Assembly: GCA_018340375.1 (NCBI GenBank) | Contig: JAFFJZ010000007.1 | Span: forward strand, 8,308,001-8,372,000 | Source: Gonatopus flavifemur | Taxonomy: Eukaryota; Arthropoda; Insecta; Hymenoptera; Dryinidae | Length of the DNA stretch: 64,000 nucleotides | Direction of reading: 5' to 3' | Shown: positions 24,481-36,674 of the stretch, piece after piece | Layout of the letters: each line of letters starts with the position of its first letter | Numbering within the stretch: the first letter of the stretch is position 1 | The notes under the pieces: model-generated | Databases searched by the model: none | Told to the model about the DNA's origin: nothing | What the model saw: only the letters and a program-made list of their open reading frames with translations | Program-made: the position numbers and the translations under genes

Positions 24481-26626
24481 GGCTATGAGATTTTCGCTAT
24501 TGGCCCCCACAGTTTGAACGCTTGTTATCATTAAATATCTTCATCCAGATAATTTCCACCAGGGAGTTCGATTGCTGTAGAACGCGGTTCTAGCAACTGA
24601 CATCGGAACATGTTTCCATACATCTATTACACATACAGTACGAGATCGACAAGGATTCCAATAATTTTTTTGTGAATAATTTGAAATTGTTTTACAATTG
24701 CTGTAATATATGGGTAGCGTTCATTTTTCTTATTTCTTTCATCAATTTTAGAGCTAAACTAAGAGATTATATTCATTCATATGATAATATTATGCAAAAA
24801 TGAATATTATTTCATAGTCAACTGAATCATTTATGTGCACGTTTAATATCATACGTGCGCATAAATTATTCTATGTCATATCACCACGTAATTGACATAT
24901 GAAAGGGGTCATGTTTTGCAAAACATTTATTATTACGAATCCATATTCAACTGGATATTCTGGATGTGGGAATAGTAAATATTATGAATAATTGAGGTTA
25001 ACGCATAGTTGCAATGTTGGTATACAATGAAAAACCAGTACTGATTCAGGATTGATGTTAACGTTGACCCAGTATTGGTGAACAACGCCGTACCAGTGTT
25101 GATCAGCGTTATCATTCCGGGTTTATTCCAACGTTGTTTGCCAACAGTTGGCAGTTGGCAAATAACGTTATTCCAGTACTGGGTCGTTCGTCAATTTCTG
25201 CATGGGAATGGATGAAACATGGCTTCACCATTACACACCAGAATCCAAAAGACAGTCAGCTGAGTGGACAACACATGACGAATCGAATCCAAAGCGAGTA
25301 AAGACGCAACAGTCGGTCGGTAAGGTGATGGCGTCTGCTGTATTTTGGAATGTGAAAGGAATAATATTCATCGACTATCTCCAAAAAGAAACCACCATCA
25401 ACAGCGAATATTACTGTACACTTTTGGATCGATTGAAGGCTTCAATCGCAAAGCAACGGCCACATTTGCAGAAGAAAGAAGTGTTGTTTCACCAAGACCA
25501 TGCACCGTGTCACAAATCGATGACAACAATGGCAAAATTGAATGAATTGGGCCTCGAATTGCAGCCCCCAGCGACTTTTTTCTGTTTCCAGATCCCGAGA
25601 GAATGCTTGCTGGAAAGAAATTCAAATCCAATGGTAAAGTAATCGCTGAAACTGAGGCCTATTTTGGAGGGAAAGAGAAATCGTAGTATAAAAGTGGTAT
25701 TGAAAAGTTGGAAAATCGCTATACTCGTTGTATCGCCCTCGAAGGCAACTATGTTGAATAATAAGATCGACTTTTGCCAACCTTTGTTTTTTTCTTACTT
25801 ATCCCACGGATATATTGAATGATCTGGTGTTTTGTTCATTACTACTGTTATGTTGCCTTTATGTTATTGGTAAGACTACACTGAGAGAAATTCGATACTC
25901 AAAACTCCCATTTTGACTGGTAAGTGAAGGACATTAGGGAATTTCCGTTCTAATTACATTCGAAGGAATTCATTTTTCATATCAACGATAGTAAAACGTG
26001 TATACTTAGATACAAAAATTTTGTTTCCTTTAAACAACTATCCGAACGTGGTCAAAATTATCAAACAATGAGTGGATTCATTCTTATAAAATATGAAAAA
26101 TAAATTATCTAACTCCCAATAATTTATCATATAATGTACAGGTAATTTCCTAGGATGTTATTATATTACAAATTTCAAGTGAATATCAAGTATATTCCTA
26201 TCTGTGATGGTACTTTTGCCTAAATAACTTGTGATTGGTCACCGGATAATGTGAAAACTGGAACGTAAAACGCATTGGATATAAATGCTTGTCACTTTCC
26301 TTTCTCCTATGAAAATTTCAAATCTTGTAACCGTAACATGCACGTGGGTTGTTTATTGAAATCCTCGAAATACCAGCGTGATTTAGTGCAACGAAAAATT
26401 TTCAATCGTCTCTGATTATACGAGGCTAACCTCTACAGTAATCAACGTGCACGTACAAATATGCACGTGTTTTCTCCTAATAAAAATCATTTTGGAAGTT
26501 TTCAATGCGTTCAATAATGCCATTAGAGTGGAGCTTACGTGAAGAAATTCATCAAATCTGTCATCATAACTGATACGTCAATTTTGGAAGCGGATTGAAT
26601 GCACAAACTTAACCTATCAATAATAT

Positions 26627-27824
26627 AAGGTAACTGACCCCATTAGCGAACGCGACCCCTTTAGTGAACCTCGAGATAATAAAACCTCTTTGACGAACAA
26701 GAAGTGTTTACCTATTACGTGCTGTGAAGATTATTCCAATCTTCAAACATTATTGTTCGTGATGAATGCGAAAACAAATGGAAGAAAGAAAAATGTAATT
26801 CACGAAATAAATAAAGATTCATGCCGAGTGTCACAACGAGCTTTGCCTTCGTGAATCTCACAAGGTGAGTTAAGAATGGACATTTTTTCAATTGTGCATT
26901 TTCATAGTATTAATGCGACCATTGAACTATTTTATGTATCCAATCTATTGATATCATTCAAATTAAGATAATATAGGGTTATTTTCAATAACTGTCAGTC
27001 GCTAACCCAGAAAATTGCGCGTTCAGAAATACACACACGAAAATGATCGGTGAATCTATTACTGAACGAATAAACGTAACAATTCATATCATAGGTATCT
27101 ACTCTAGGAAAATTTTTTCATGAATTCTCATAATGCGCATAATTTTTCAATCAATCTATAAATTTCTCCAAGGATTGGAATAAACATGTAAAATTATAAA
27201 CTCTACTTGAAATTCACAGTTTTTTTTGCCAAAGTAACTCAAGCAGCAACAGAAGTTCAAAGTATATATGAAATAAAAACGTTGGTAGAATTTGAGAATG
27301 AGATACGAAGAACATATCATGAAAGTTCATAGAATATACAAATGAGACTGTTTTAAATATACTCAGAACGTACATAGTACATTTGAAATGTACGATATTC
27401 ATTCAATCGACGTTCGACTGACGTCCCGTCATATATTCGATTACATACGTTCGATGAATATGCATAGCACCTATGGAAAGGTCTCATTAGAATGTGCACA
27501 GATTATATTTCGAATATCATCAGGAAAGTGATAATAACTCATCTTAGCAGCCTTAGATTCTACGCGTTCAGTAATGGGGTCAATCAGCGTTCACTAATTC
27601 ATGCGACCCGTTCACTAATGGGGGTATTGTTAACATTTCATTAATTTCATTATTTTTATTGTTATCACTTAGAAAATGAATAAAAAATCACGGTAAGAGA
27701 AAATTGAAATGCTCAATCTACCTTATTTACTCGTGGAAATTCATTGTAAAGAAATTATTCATGAAATAATTTATATTTAGAGTGCTTGTGTTCTTAAATG
27801 TTCACTCATGGGGTCAGTTACCTT
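26627..27824. mobile_element. 1.2-kb TIR element with AATAT duplication
   Basis: The inverted ends are AAGGTAACTGACCCCATTAG and, complemented, AAGGTAACTGACCCCATGAG. AATAT is duplicated at 26622-26626 and 27825-27829. The terminal motif TTAGTGAAC/GGGGTC recurs inside the right part (27568-27630: GTTCAGTAATGGGGTC and GTTCACTAATGGGGG). There is no recognisable coding sequence. A 5-bp duplication does not point to one superfamily. Confidence 0.75.
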
Positions 27825-28349
27825 AATATAAAACCTGATTCTCATCTCGTCTCAAATAAACGTTTTGCAAATTATTTATATCAAATGTGATGTTCACCAT
27901 ATAAAAATATTCGAATCACCAGTTAGTGGCTCAAATAAATTTCAAAATGTCAAAATTTCATCCCCAAATGGTAAGTATAAGAAAAGAGTTTGCATTGTTT
28001 ATGGGGATTTTGTACATATTTCCATTTCAATATCACCGTTACACATTTGATAGGCTGATGAATTAGATTATGAATGATGAACGCCAATATATCATCTAAC
28101 AGTTTTTGTATTTTCCATAAATAGCAATATCAAACGTAGACTACATCGTTAACGCAGTATATTCATTATCGTCAACACCTATACAATGTACTGAGAGTGA
28201 ATTACATACACTTTCATCATAGTATTGTTGTTCAAGAATTCAGAAGAAAATAAAATTCACGTGTTTCTGAAGATAAAATATTAATACAAATTCACTGATT
28301 TGAAACTAATTTTCCTAAATGGTGTATAACGATCAAATTAATCATTTAT

Positions 28350-31300
28350 AGGATTTACTTTCTGTCAGTGCAAGTACATCATCACATGAAGAACAGTGGA
28401 GTGAAAAAGTAAACACTATTTTGCAGAATGTGCCTGTGATCCATGCAGAAAGTCAACATAACATAAATGTAATAAATAATGGATTTCACCGTGTTTCCCC
28501 CTCATTATTCATAACTGCTGATCTGTGCTTGCAATTTAGTCTCTTTCCAGCAAACAAATCAATTGGACCAGATCAATGCCTTGGATCAACCCAAAAACAA
28601 TTAAGAAAACGATGTCTGATCCACGACACAGACAAATGACAATGTAATTCGACCTCACGGTACTACCCAGTGTATGGAGCCTTCTAAATCACTTGAGAAC
28701 AATGATGAAAATGATGTACATGTGAATCGTAATTCTATAAGTATAACTATCTGAACATGGGAAAAACATATTGACTATGTTCATGCGAATCTCACATCTA
28801 AACAATTTTGATTTCAATGTTTTGGAATCTCTCAAATCCCTGTAAAAATTTTTGACAGCAGGTTTAGAAAACGTGAATGATGCCCGACGCCCTATGGAAT
28901 ATCAACTTTGTGATCACTATTTTTTTTCGAAATTTTCAAGCAAATGTTCCTGAATGTATCAAAAAATTTTAGAAATTTTCTGAAATTTTTTTGCACCGTT
29001 ATAATTTAACAATTGAGTAAAAACTAACTCAATACAAAATCCGTACCATCTTAATTGAAATTTCAAGTGCAAATTATTTTACAGTAGTTCCAAGGTGGAC
29101 TAAAATAATTTTATTCCTCTTAAGCCCTATTTGAGCACTAGTTCAACAAATGTCGTGAGAGTGGACTATGTTTTCAGGGTCTTTCAAAATACTTACAGAG
29201 CTGTAACGAAGGAAAACTTATTTTAAAATCTTTCCACGATAATGATAATATATTGATGGCAAATCTACGATCTCTATTGGTACGATTAGTGATTAGGAGG
29301 GAGAAAGATTTTATCCTGCGTGATATCCCGGTTGGAGCGTCTTTAGAAAGTATTCAGTACCGTATCAAACAATTTCTTCTATATTTCAAACACATATTCC
29401 CAAAATTTTATATGAACATTTTATAAAATTTGTTTCTCAAATCTCAATAATTGTAAAAAATGTATTGCACAGAACTTCCGTATCAAAATTTTTGTTTTTA
29501 TCTTCATCCTGACTCTTTTGACACTTAACAATGAGAGAATGTACACTGTCATTAGTAATTCTAAGTATTACAGGTTATCTTCAAAAAAATTTCACCGATC
29601 AGCTGAAGAAATCGCAGAAATATTTCCTAGTGGATCACCGGTAGTTTATTATTGTCATGAGAAAACGGTCTTAGAATTCAAACCACTGGTAAACTTTGGG
29701 ATCATTACAATTATGCCAAAGAACGTTTAAGAAAATACCGTATTTTGAGATCTGTGGAGGAAGGAAAACAGAACGCTCAGAATATCCCATCGGTTAATCA
29801 TAACTCAACTGTAAACGGTAACATTCCATTTTTTCCAGAGTTAGTTCCTGCAAAGTGAATTATTTTAATTGAACCCCTGATAAATGCGAGTGATAATAAA
29901 ATCTGAATATTGGAAGAACAGTCCGTTCACTAATCTGAAAACTTTTTCCAGAAACTCCAAATCCGGAAATACCTGAAAAAATTATATGGTTTTCTGAAAA
30001 CTTAGAACCATTCGACTGGATAAAACAATATTGGCACGCAACTTTTGAGTATCGACAATCCCTACTATTCAATAAAAATTTTGAAATACACGAATATTTT
30101 AACAAATTCCCGGTCTTGAAAACACAAGATGGTAAAGAATTAGTAAGTATTCCTCATTTTCTGAACATTGTACATAATCTGAATCTAGTTACTGAGGTAT
30201 CATTTGATATTAACCAATAAATATTCATTTATTTGTTCATTCAAGATTGGAGCAGATTTTGAAAAATTATTTCCAAATAAATCAGTACACTTCAATCAAA
30301 ATTGGAATGTGGTGGGAGAAGTCATTTTTCGTGAGGCTAAAGCGGCTAAAATTGACGCAACTGCAAAAGGACCCGAGCAGAAAAAATGTGTGGCCAGCCT
30401 CATGTTCCATATGGGCCCGATCGGGCAGTGATTGGGCTCACCTTTCTTTGACATACCTGATCTGGTCCTGGTGAGGCCACGATTTGGTCCGCCTGACTAG
30501 GGTTAACCAGACCTGGTCCTGATAGGTTCGTGATTTGGCATACCCTAACCTTAGTTCGTTACATCGGGCTTTGATACAACGGTACGTTACATTCCATATG
30601 AGGGCCTGATTTGAAATAAGGCTTTCCAGATCAGGTCCTGATCGAACACCCAATATGAATTTCTGCTCGGGGAATTACATTTGCGTGGCCCTTATTGAAA
30701 CCAAGTAATACATTCACTAGTTCTTTTAAAATCAGACTTCCAATGCCCAAGCAGCACCAAGAGGAATTATGATACACGGTATCCTATAGTCGAAAGATGG
30801 TTATCCAAAACAGTTTCATTCGGAGGTTCTAAGCACCTTCATATCACATCTGCAGTATCCCTGTGCCGCTTGGGTGTAATCCGATGCAATTTGATGAAAC
30901 CATGTCGAAAAGAGATTTTTCTGATTAAAATATCGACATACTTCCAATCTTTACCGTTGTTTAGTAAATTTTTATACACCGTCCATTACATATTTCCTTT
31001 ATAGATCAAAAAGATGCTCCTGCTCTATACTTATTACCTTATATCATTGATCCTTTCAAATTATCCAAGAAAAGAAAAATAACGGTACAATAGAGAGTTC
31101 TAACACATGGGGCAAAAGAACAACCATTGAAGAAAAAAGACAATCTTTTATATTACATATTGAAGTGAGTTACATGAATATATGATTCGATTGGCTTTTG
31201 AATTTACCTTATGGCTTCTTCGAATAATTTACGTTCATCTCTTGATCCTAACTCATTTTCCTATTTATATTTTTCAGAATGGGAATGATTTGGGGTCAAG

Positions 31301-31628
31301 ATTGAATGAGCACAAAGAGAAGTTATCAAAACGTGGATTAACTCTACAACCAACAGTATTCATAGTTGGCTTTTTATGTAACATAGAAAAGAGTTACGTA
31401 TGTGTAAATGACATTCGATACGATACGAACTCTTGTTTGGAGGCTCTTGATCTAGCTTTCAAGCTTTTCTTTATTACGGACTGCGCGTATCCCCAATTGT
31501 CAGCATCATTATGGACATTTATTCAATCAACATGCTATGATATACATTTATTCAGTGATAAAACTAACACGTCTTTGAGAGTTTCAGATGCTAAGGTGAA
31601 ATATTTCATACAGACTAATTCATGTAGT
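28350..31628 (+). pseudogene. Accessory protein gene of the CACTA element (degenerate, several exons)
   Basis: The product is unnamed. Coherent coding pieces appear in changing frames: SNSKYYRLSSKKFHRSAEEI near 29545, PFDWIKQYWHATFEYRQSLL near 30010, GADFEKLFPNKSVHFNQNW near 30250, SNAQAAPRGIMIHGIL near 30735, and a long C-terminal piece at 31278-31628 containing KRGLTLQPTVFIVG and LDLAFKLFFITDCAYP. Pieces are separated by sequences with GT and AG borders, so some breaks may be introns. The MITE at 30372 interrupts one exon. I recall similar proteins next to tnp2-like transposases in arthropods and cnidarians. The function is unknown to me. Confidence 0.5.
30372..30671. mobile_element. 300-bp MITE, CCCGAG terminus, GA-flanked
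   Basis: The inverted ends are CCCGAGCAGAAAAAATG and, complemented, CCCGAGCAGAAATTC. GA is present at 30370-30371 and 30672-30673. The interior repeats CCTGATCTGGTCCTG-like words. It interrupts an exon of the CACTA accessory gene after ATAKGP. Confidence 0.75.
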
Positions 31629-33665
31629 TGAACTTGGTCCTAGTTTCATCATTCATTAGTTTATTCATTACTTGCGTTTTATTTAATATAATATGTTAGT
31701 GGAAATCAGAGATTTTAATCAGCGTTGGGCATTGTTTTAAGGACATAGATTTGTATGAACGTCGTTCAGTTCATCAATGAGACTTTCAAATATCAATCAG
31801 ATTTCGTTCATGAGAGTTTCCGTAGAAAATGTTTGAGTGCTTCGATTGTAGTAAAAAATTTGATGACAATCTGACTTTGATACGTTATGTTCGATATTCT
31901 CATCACAACCTACATGTTTTTTATTGCAATGAAATTAGTTGTTTCCGAAAATACTCATCCTTCGAATCGTACATAAAACATAGACGAAATAAACATAATT
32001 CTACTAAACAACATCAAGATGCGAATGGAATGCACAATGCAACAAATGTACGTGAAACTATCAATACTGACGATGAATTCAATGAGGATGAATGTTCCGA
32101 TGATAGAATCCAATCCAAGATTGAAATATACAGTTATTATGATACCGATTCTGAAGATTCGGAATCAGAAATTTTTTCAGATGAGATTTTGAATTTGCAT
32201 GACGATAGTGTTGTGAATGGATATGCGGCACAGTTTATAACAAAACTGTATTCATTCGTTGACGTTTCTCGAAAACGAATTGATGACGTCATTGTATAAA
32301 CTGACAGATTTTATAACGCAAATCTCAACTGTCTGCAACGAGAAATTGAAAAGAATTCAAATAATTCACAATGTTGTCAGAAATGCCTACTGTCATTCAA
32401 TAATGCTTTCCGCAAATTTTCAGAACCATTTTCAGAACTCGGAACAAAATTTTCAAGATTAAATTCTCTTCGCAAATATGAAGCGTACATTCCTCCAGAG
32501 TCTTACCTCATTGGGGAGAGGAGGGAATATAAAATAAAAAATGAAGCAATGATTTTAGAACATGTTCCGGTATGGGCCCAGTTCATTCCTGTTAGGAAAG
32601 TTTTGACGCAAATATTTGAACTACCAGGTATATTTGATGAAACAATATCTTTTGTAGAAAAATTACATTTTTCAAAATCCATCATTTCGAACATTATACA
32701 AAGTCCTCTCTGGAAGAAAAAAATTGGAATGTACGACGTGACATTGTTTTTCCGTTGGTATTATTTTTCGATGATCATGAGAACAATAATTGTATCGGTA
32801 CTCACAAGGGTATGTCAAAGTGTGGAGCTATATATTTAGCAATCCCTTGTTCAACTCCTAATATGACATCCAAGTTGGAAAACATAATTTTATTTGCTCT
32901 TTTTAATACGCTTGATCGCCAATTTTCAAGAACGATATTATTTTTTCTAAAATTATTGAGGAACTAAATTTTTTACAAACCGAAGGTATTATAATTAATC
33001 ACTTATCCGGCCCCAAAAAATACATTTCAAGTTGAGTTTAATTGTGGGAGATAATCTCGGTTTGCATTCTCTTCTTGGCTTCACAGAAAATTTCAACTCA
33101 AATATCTTCTGTCGCTTCTGTTTAACAGAAAGAAAAGCTATAGATACAGTTTTCCATGAAGAGCAATGTATTTCACGAAATCAAGATTATTATGAAGAAA
33201 TGGTCCATAAGAACAACCTGAAAGAAACTGGAATTAGAGAAAATTCTACTTTCCATAAACTTCAAGGTTCTCATGTTATTGAAAACCTCTCGGTAGATGC
33301 AATGCATGATGTACTAGAAGGCATATGCCGTTATGATTTAGCTTTATACCTTCATCACTTTATTTATATTACTCAATTTTTTTCATTGTCCACTTTGAAC
33401 GAAAGAATACGAGGATTTTATTACATTACAAATATCGGTATAAACAAAGTGCCTGGAATAGCAGAACATTATTTGAAACAAAAGTCGAAGTACATAATTT
33501 TATGAACAGCAGAGATGTTACAATTAATCAATAATATCACTTCAATGATTGGTGATCTAATACCAGAAAAAAACGAAGTTTGAAAACTTTTAATAATGTT
33601 GAAAAGTATAGTTGAAGTTGTTACTAGTAGGAAAATTGATGTCAATACTCATATTATTCTTGGTA

Positions 33666-34768
33666 CACTGTAAAAAAATTTCACCGGAAAATTCCAGTAC
33701 ATGTACTGGAAGTCATTAACCTGTACATGTACCGGAAAATTTCAGCACATTTGTACTGCAAAAATTCAGTGCAAACGTTATGGAATTTCCGCATCAAAAC
33801 TGGGAATTTTCTGAGCCTCGGTACTGGAATTTTTCAGTACACGAGCTGGACTTTTCCAGGACATGTACTGGAAAATTAATGCTGAAAATATCCATGAAAA
33901 TTGAAAAAAAATTGCTCACGCAAAGTGATTTTGCAGGGTCCTTGTGTTCCAAGATGATTGAGAAACTTTTTATCGTTCATTTGGATGGACAGAAACTCAT
34001 GTCTACCTAACAGGATTTGAACCCACACTTTTCTACCTGCCTACCAACTGAAACCTAAGACCTAACCGATGAGCTATAGCGCGACATGTTGGAAGGCCAG
34101 CTTGGGTTACTACATATGCTTCATATCTAGAACACAAGAGGATAAGTCTTGGAAAAACCTCATATATCAATTTTATTGGCTACAATTACAATTATTATTC
34201 AAAATCTCAATCAGGAAATTTTTAATATAAAGACTTGAAATTTTTCCTGCCAGAAATGACGAAGTCCAATAGAAGTGGAAAATTTCAGTGCAACAGTGAT
34301 TAAATTCCGTTGCATAGCAACTGGAAAATTCCATCACACGACCTGAAAATTGCAGTTCAAAACCTGTATAATTCAATTGCATAGTAACTGGAAAATTCCA
34401 TCACAAAACCTGAGAATTGCAGTTAAAAACCTGTATAATTCCAGTATACCAACGATTAGGTTTTTTTTTCTAAATTCCAAATTTTTTCTCAAGTCCTTTT
34501 TGAGGGAATATTTTTTTTTGGTGCACAAGAACTATAAAATTGTAGTACGAGCCGGTAAAATTTTCGCGAAATCATGGCAAAATTTCAGTACATCATCTCA
34601 AACTTGAAAATTCCAGTACAATGACTGAATTTTCAGTTATGCTTGGTAAATTTTCAGTAACGTAACAACAAAATCTCTGTACATGTACTGGAATATCCAT
34701 ATTCCAGTACTAGCACTGGAAATTTCCAGTCCAGTTGCACAGTAAATTTCCAGTTTTTTTTTACAGTG
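33666..34768. mobile_element. Foldback element, CACTG terminus, TGTACTGGAAA unit, TA-flanked
   Basis: The left end is CACTGTAAAAAAATTTCACC. The right end, complemented, is CACTGTAAAAAAAACTGG. TA lies at 33664-33665 and 34769-34770. The interior is made of TTCCAGTACATGTACTGGAA variants in both orientations. A tRNA-like segment sits in the middle (about 34005-34090). Removal rejoins the CACTA transposase frame. It is non-coding. Confidence 0.85.
34005..34090 (-). repeat. tRNA-like segment inside foldback element
   Basis: On the minus strand CTATAGCTCATCGGTTAGG looks like an A box and D arm, and GTGGGTTCAAATCCTG looks like a B box and T arm. The spacing is longer than in a normal tRNA, and a second D-arm-like CAGTTGGTAGGC lies between. 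It is probably a decayed tRNA-derived SINE head. Confidence 0.45.
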
Positions 34769-35359
34769 TATAAGAGTCAGTGAATATTTATCTTCTTTAT
34801 GCCAGTTATTTCCTGATTGCCTCAAACCTAAGCATCACTTACTAGTACATTACGCTCGTGCTATGAAAGAAATTGGTCCACTTTGGAACATTTCTTGTGT
34901 CAGATTCGAAGGAAAGCATCGTCAAGCTAAGCAAATTTCTCATGTATCCTGTAGCCACCTAAATGTGTGTAAAACTATAGCGATCAAGAATCAATTAATT
35001 CTGAGTGATCGGTTCAAATGCAAAAGAACTTCGTGTCAAAATGTAACCCCAGGCGGGAAAAGAAGAATTGATGAAAAACAACTGTATCAGATAATTGCTC
35101 CTGTACAAAATTCATTTGATATTTCGGAAAATGATTTTCATTTATGTAAATCTGTTACTTATTTAGGAGAAAAAATCACATGCAATAGCATTTTAGTGCA
35201 ACTTCATAAGTCTCATTTAGAATTTCATGCAGTGCATGCTTTATTGTGGAATGAGAAGACAGACTTTTTCAGTATTGTAACAAAGAAATTTGAAGATATT
35301 TTCTCAAGTGAGCATTATAGAGCTCATAAAATTGATGATTTAGATAATTATTCTTAGCG

Positions 35360-36670
35360 AATATTACATGGAAATAATTTCCAAAATATTTATGTTTCCA
35401 AAATGAATAGATTAAGTGACGGGTTTTATTATATAGCAAAAACTTGAATATAAGTTGTTTGGATTATAAAATTTATTCACTCGCAAATAAAAAAACTGAC
35501 TTGATAATAATTGTCATTCATTGGAATCCTGATATCAAAATATTCCGCATAATATATATATCTACTGATTTAATTTTTATGGCTGTTGATGTGTATCTTA
35601 CGTTTCATGTTACTTCCGTATTCTGCATATCTGATCTGTATATATTCATTTGGTGATTTGAGATTCCTTGAACGAAATGAATATACAAACTAGATTACTC
35701 GGTAATACGTTTCTGTTACTAAGGAGGTTGATTTTTCAGAATCGTCTAATGGAAACGATACTTACAGGAATAAGGAATGTACAAGATTGAGTAAAAAATT
35801 ATTCAATGTTTTTTTTTGGATTTTGTACACACAAATATTTGACGATCATAGGTATATTGAGTATTTCTCCTTTTTCACTAGAGATAAACTGAGATTCTTC
35901 AGTTATGAACCATTCTTTAATTGTGAAACATATTTCCGCTATGACAAAATTCCAATTTCGCGGGTTAGGACTTTCGTTCTTCAAAATAGATGGCATGATC
36001 AAGGAAATGTTTTCTAGCTATCACTACTTCCGTTTTGCATTACTATATACATTCAGCAATCAAATTACATTCAGCATGTGAATGTGATAGGTTATAAGGA
36101 ATGTATATGCTAAGAATTATGTATTAAGCTATTTGTATATTTATTATTGTTATATGAAGTCGTCGATTGTCTTTGGATATGCCAATACAATACGTAACCC
36201 TGATCTGCGCAAAACTACAGAACGTGTAAGTTATAAGTATACGTCAAACAGAAATTCTAACACTGATAGCCTCAACGATTCCGCTCATGTAAATAACGTT
36301 CAGAAAAAAAATATCTGGAGGAGGTGGGAGGAAACAAAAGCCACACAAAAAAAAATTTTTACAAAAATTCATTCTTGAAAAATGTGTCCATCACATTATG
36401 AAGAATTTCCAGACTTCACTGCAAATCTAATGCTGGCGTTGATGGTAAAAATTGTATACAAGTTTATTGTAGTAATGTAGAAGTATGTTAATAAAAAGAA
36501 CGACTCCAAATAGATTCTCTATGATATAAGATAGTCATTACCTGAATACGAAAAATTTTCCATCTAGATGGTAATTTATACATCCAATCCGTTAATGTCT
36601 TCCGCTTACTATAAAACATTTTAAATTGACTTTAATTTACTCCCATTATTTATTATGAAATTTCTCTCAG
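35360..36670. other. 3' part of CACTA element without clear coding sequence
   Basis: This stretch lies between the end of the transposase pseudogene and the right terminus. It is AT-rich, with only short frames and no motif that I recognise. Confidence 0.45.
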
Positions 36671-36674
36671 TGTA

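Larger units (their letters stand above)
22194..25200. mobile_element. 3-kb element with AACGTTG arms and 4-bp CATG duplication
   Basis: It begins CAGGAAATGCCGAC and ends, complemented, CAGAAATTGACGAACG. CATG lies at 22190-22193 and 25201-25204. Removing the segment rejoins the mariner frame (YRRYVT to MDETW). Both ends (22230-22375 and 25000-25185) are dense in CCAACGTTG and CCAGTACTGG words, facing each other. No transposase is recognisable. It contains the palindrome at 22650-23560 and the MITE at 24154. Confidence 0.75.
21498..25761 (+). pseudogene. mariner transposase pseudogene (irritans-type)
   Basis: It starts MERNEFRVLIKHCFLMKK at 21498. An internal deletion follows, then EFKRGRTSTNEAERS near 21560 and decayed helix-turn-helix sequence. 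After the first insertion come ELTVDQKQQRID and FYRRYVT (22085-22190). After the second insertion the frame is open again from 25205: MDETWLHHYTPESKRQSAEW carries the first catalytic aspartate, and KVLFHQDHAPCH the second, with the usual HQDNAPCH changed to HQDHAPCH. The third catalytic region (the PPYSPDLAPSDFF motif) is truncated to a short PATFFCF-like remnant. It ends CIALEGNYVE with a stop at 25759-25761. It cannot encode active enzyme. Confidence 0.87.
21320..25840 (+). mobile_element. Second irritans-type mariner, split by two insertions
   Basis: The 5' end is CAGTCCATTCGAAACGTCC near 21320. The 3' end, complemented, is ACCAGATCATTCAATATATC near 25830. Both match the irritans-type mariner at 9986-15164. 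Insertions at 21790-22083 and 22194-25200 expand it from about 1.3 to 4.5 kb. Confidence 0.78.
31829..35357 (+). pseudogene. CACTA (tnp2-like) transposase pseudogene
   Basis: It starts at 31829 (MFECFDCSKKFDDN). The N-terminus holds two zinc-finger-like units; the second is a C-x4-C-x12-H-x4-H type (FYCNEISC and IKHRRNKH). An acidic linker follows. Core segments run in order: EHVPVWAQFIPVRKVLTQIF near 32560, LFFDDHENNNCIGTHKG near 32760, GAIYLAIPCSTPN, IVGDNLGLHSLLGFTENF near 33040, FCRFCLTERKA, SVDAMHDVLEGICRYDLA near 33290, and after the insertion FEGKHRQAKQISH near 34900. The DNLGL, FCRFC, MHDVLEG and FEGKHR motifs are those of tnp2-like EnSpm transposases. It has frameshifts near 32300 and 32735, stops near 33505 and 33583, and an 1,103-bp insertion at 33666-34768. 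Confidence 0.78.
25879..36672 (+). mobile_element. EnSpm/CACTA DNA transposon, about 10.8 kb, CACTG termini
   Basis: The left end is CACTGAGAGAAATTCGATAC. The right end, complemented, is CACTGAGAGAAATTTCATAA. TA flanks both ends (25877-25878 and 36673-36674). CAC termini and a 2- to 3-bp duplication are typical of EnSpm/CACTA. Two plus-strand genes lie inside: an unnamed accessory gene (28350-31628) and a tnp2-like transposase (31829-35357). Three younger elements are nested in it (26627-27824, 30372-30671 and 33666-34768). Without them it would be about 8.2 kb. All coding parts carry stops or frameshifts, so it looks inactive. Confidence 0.8.
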
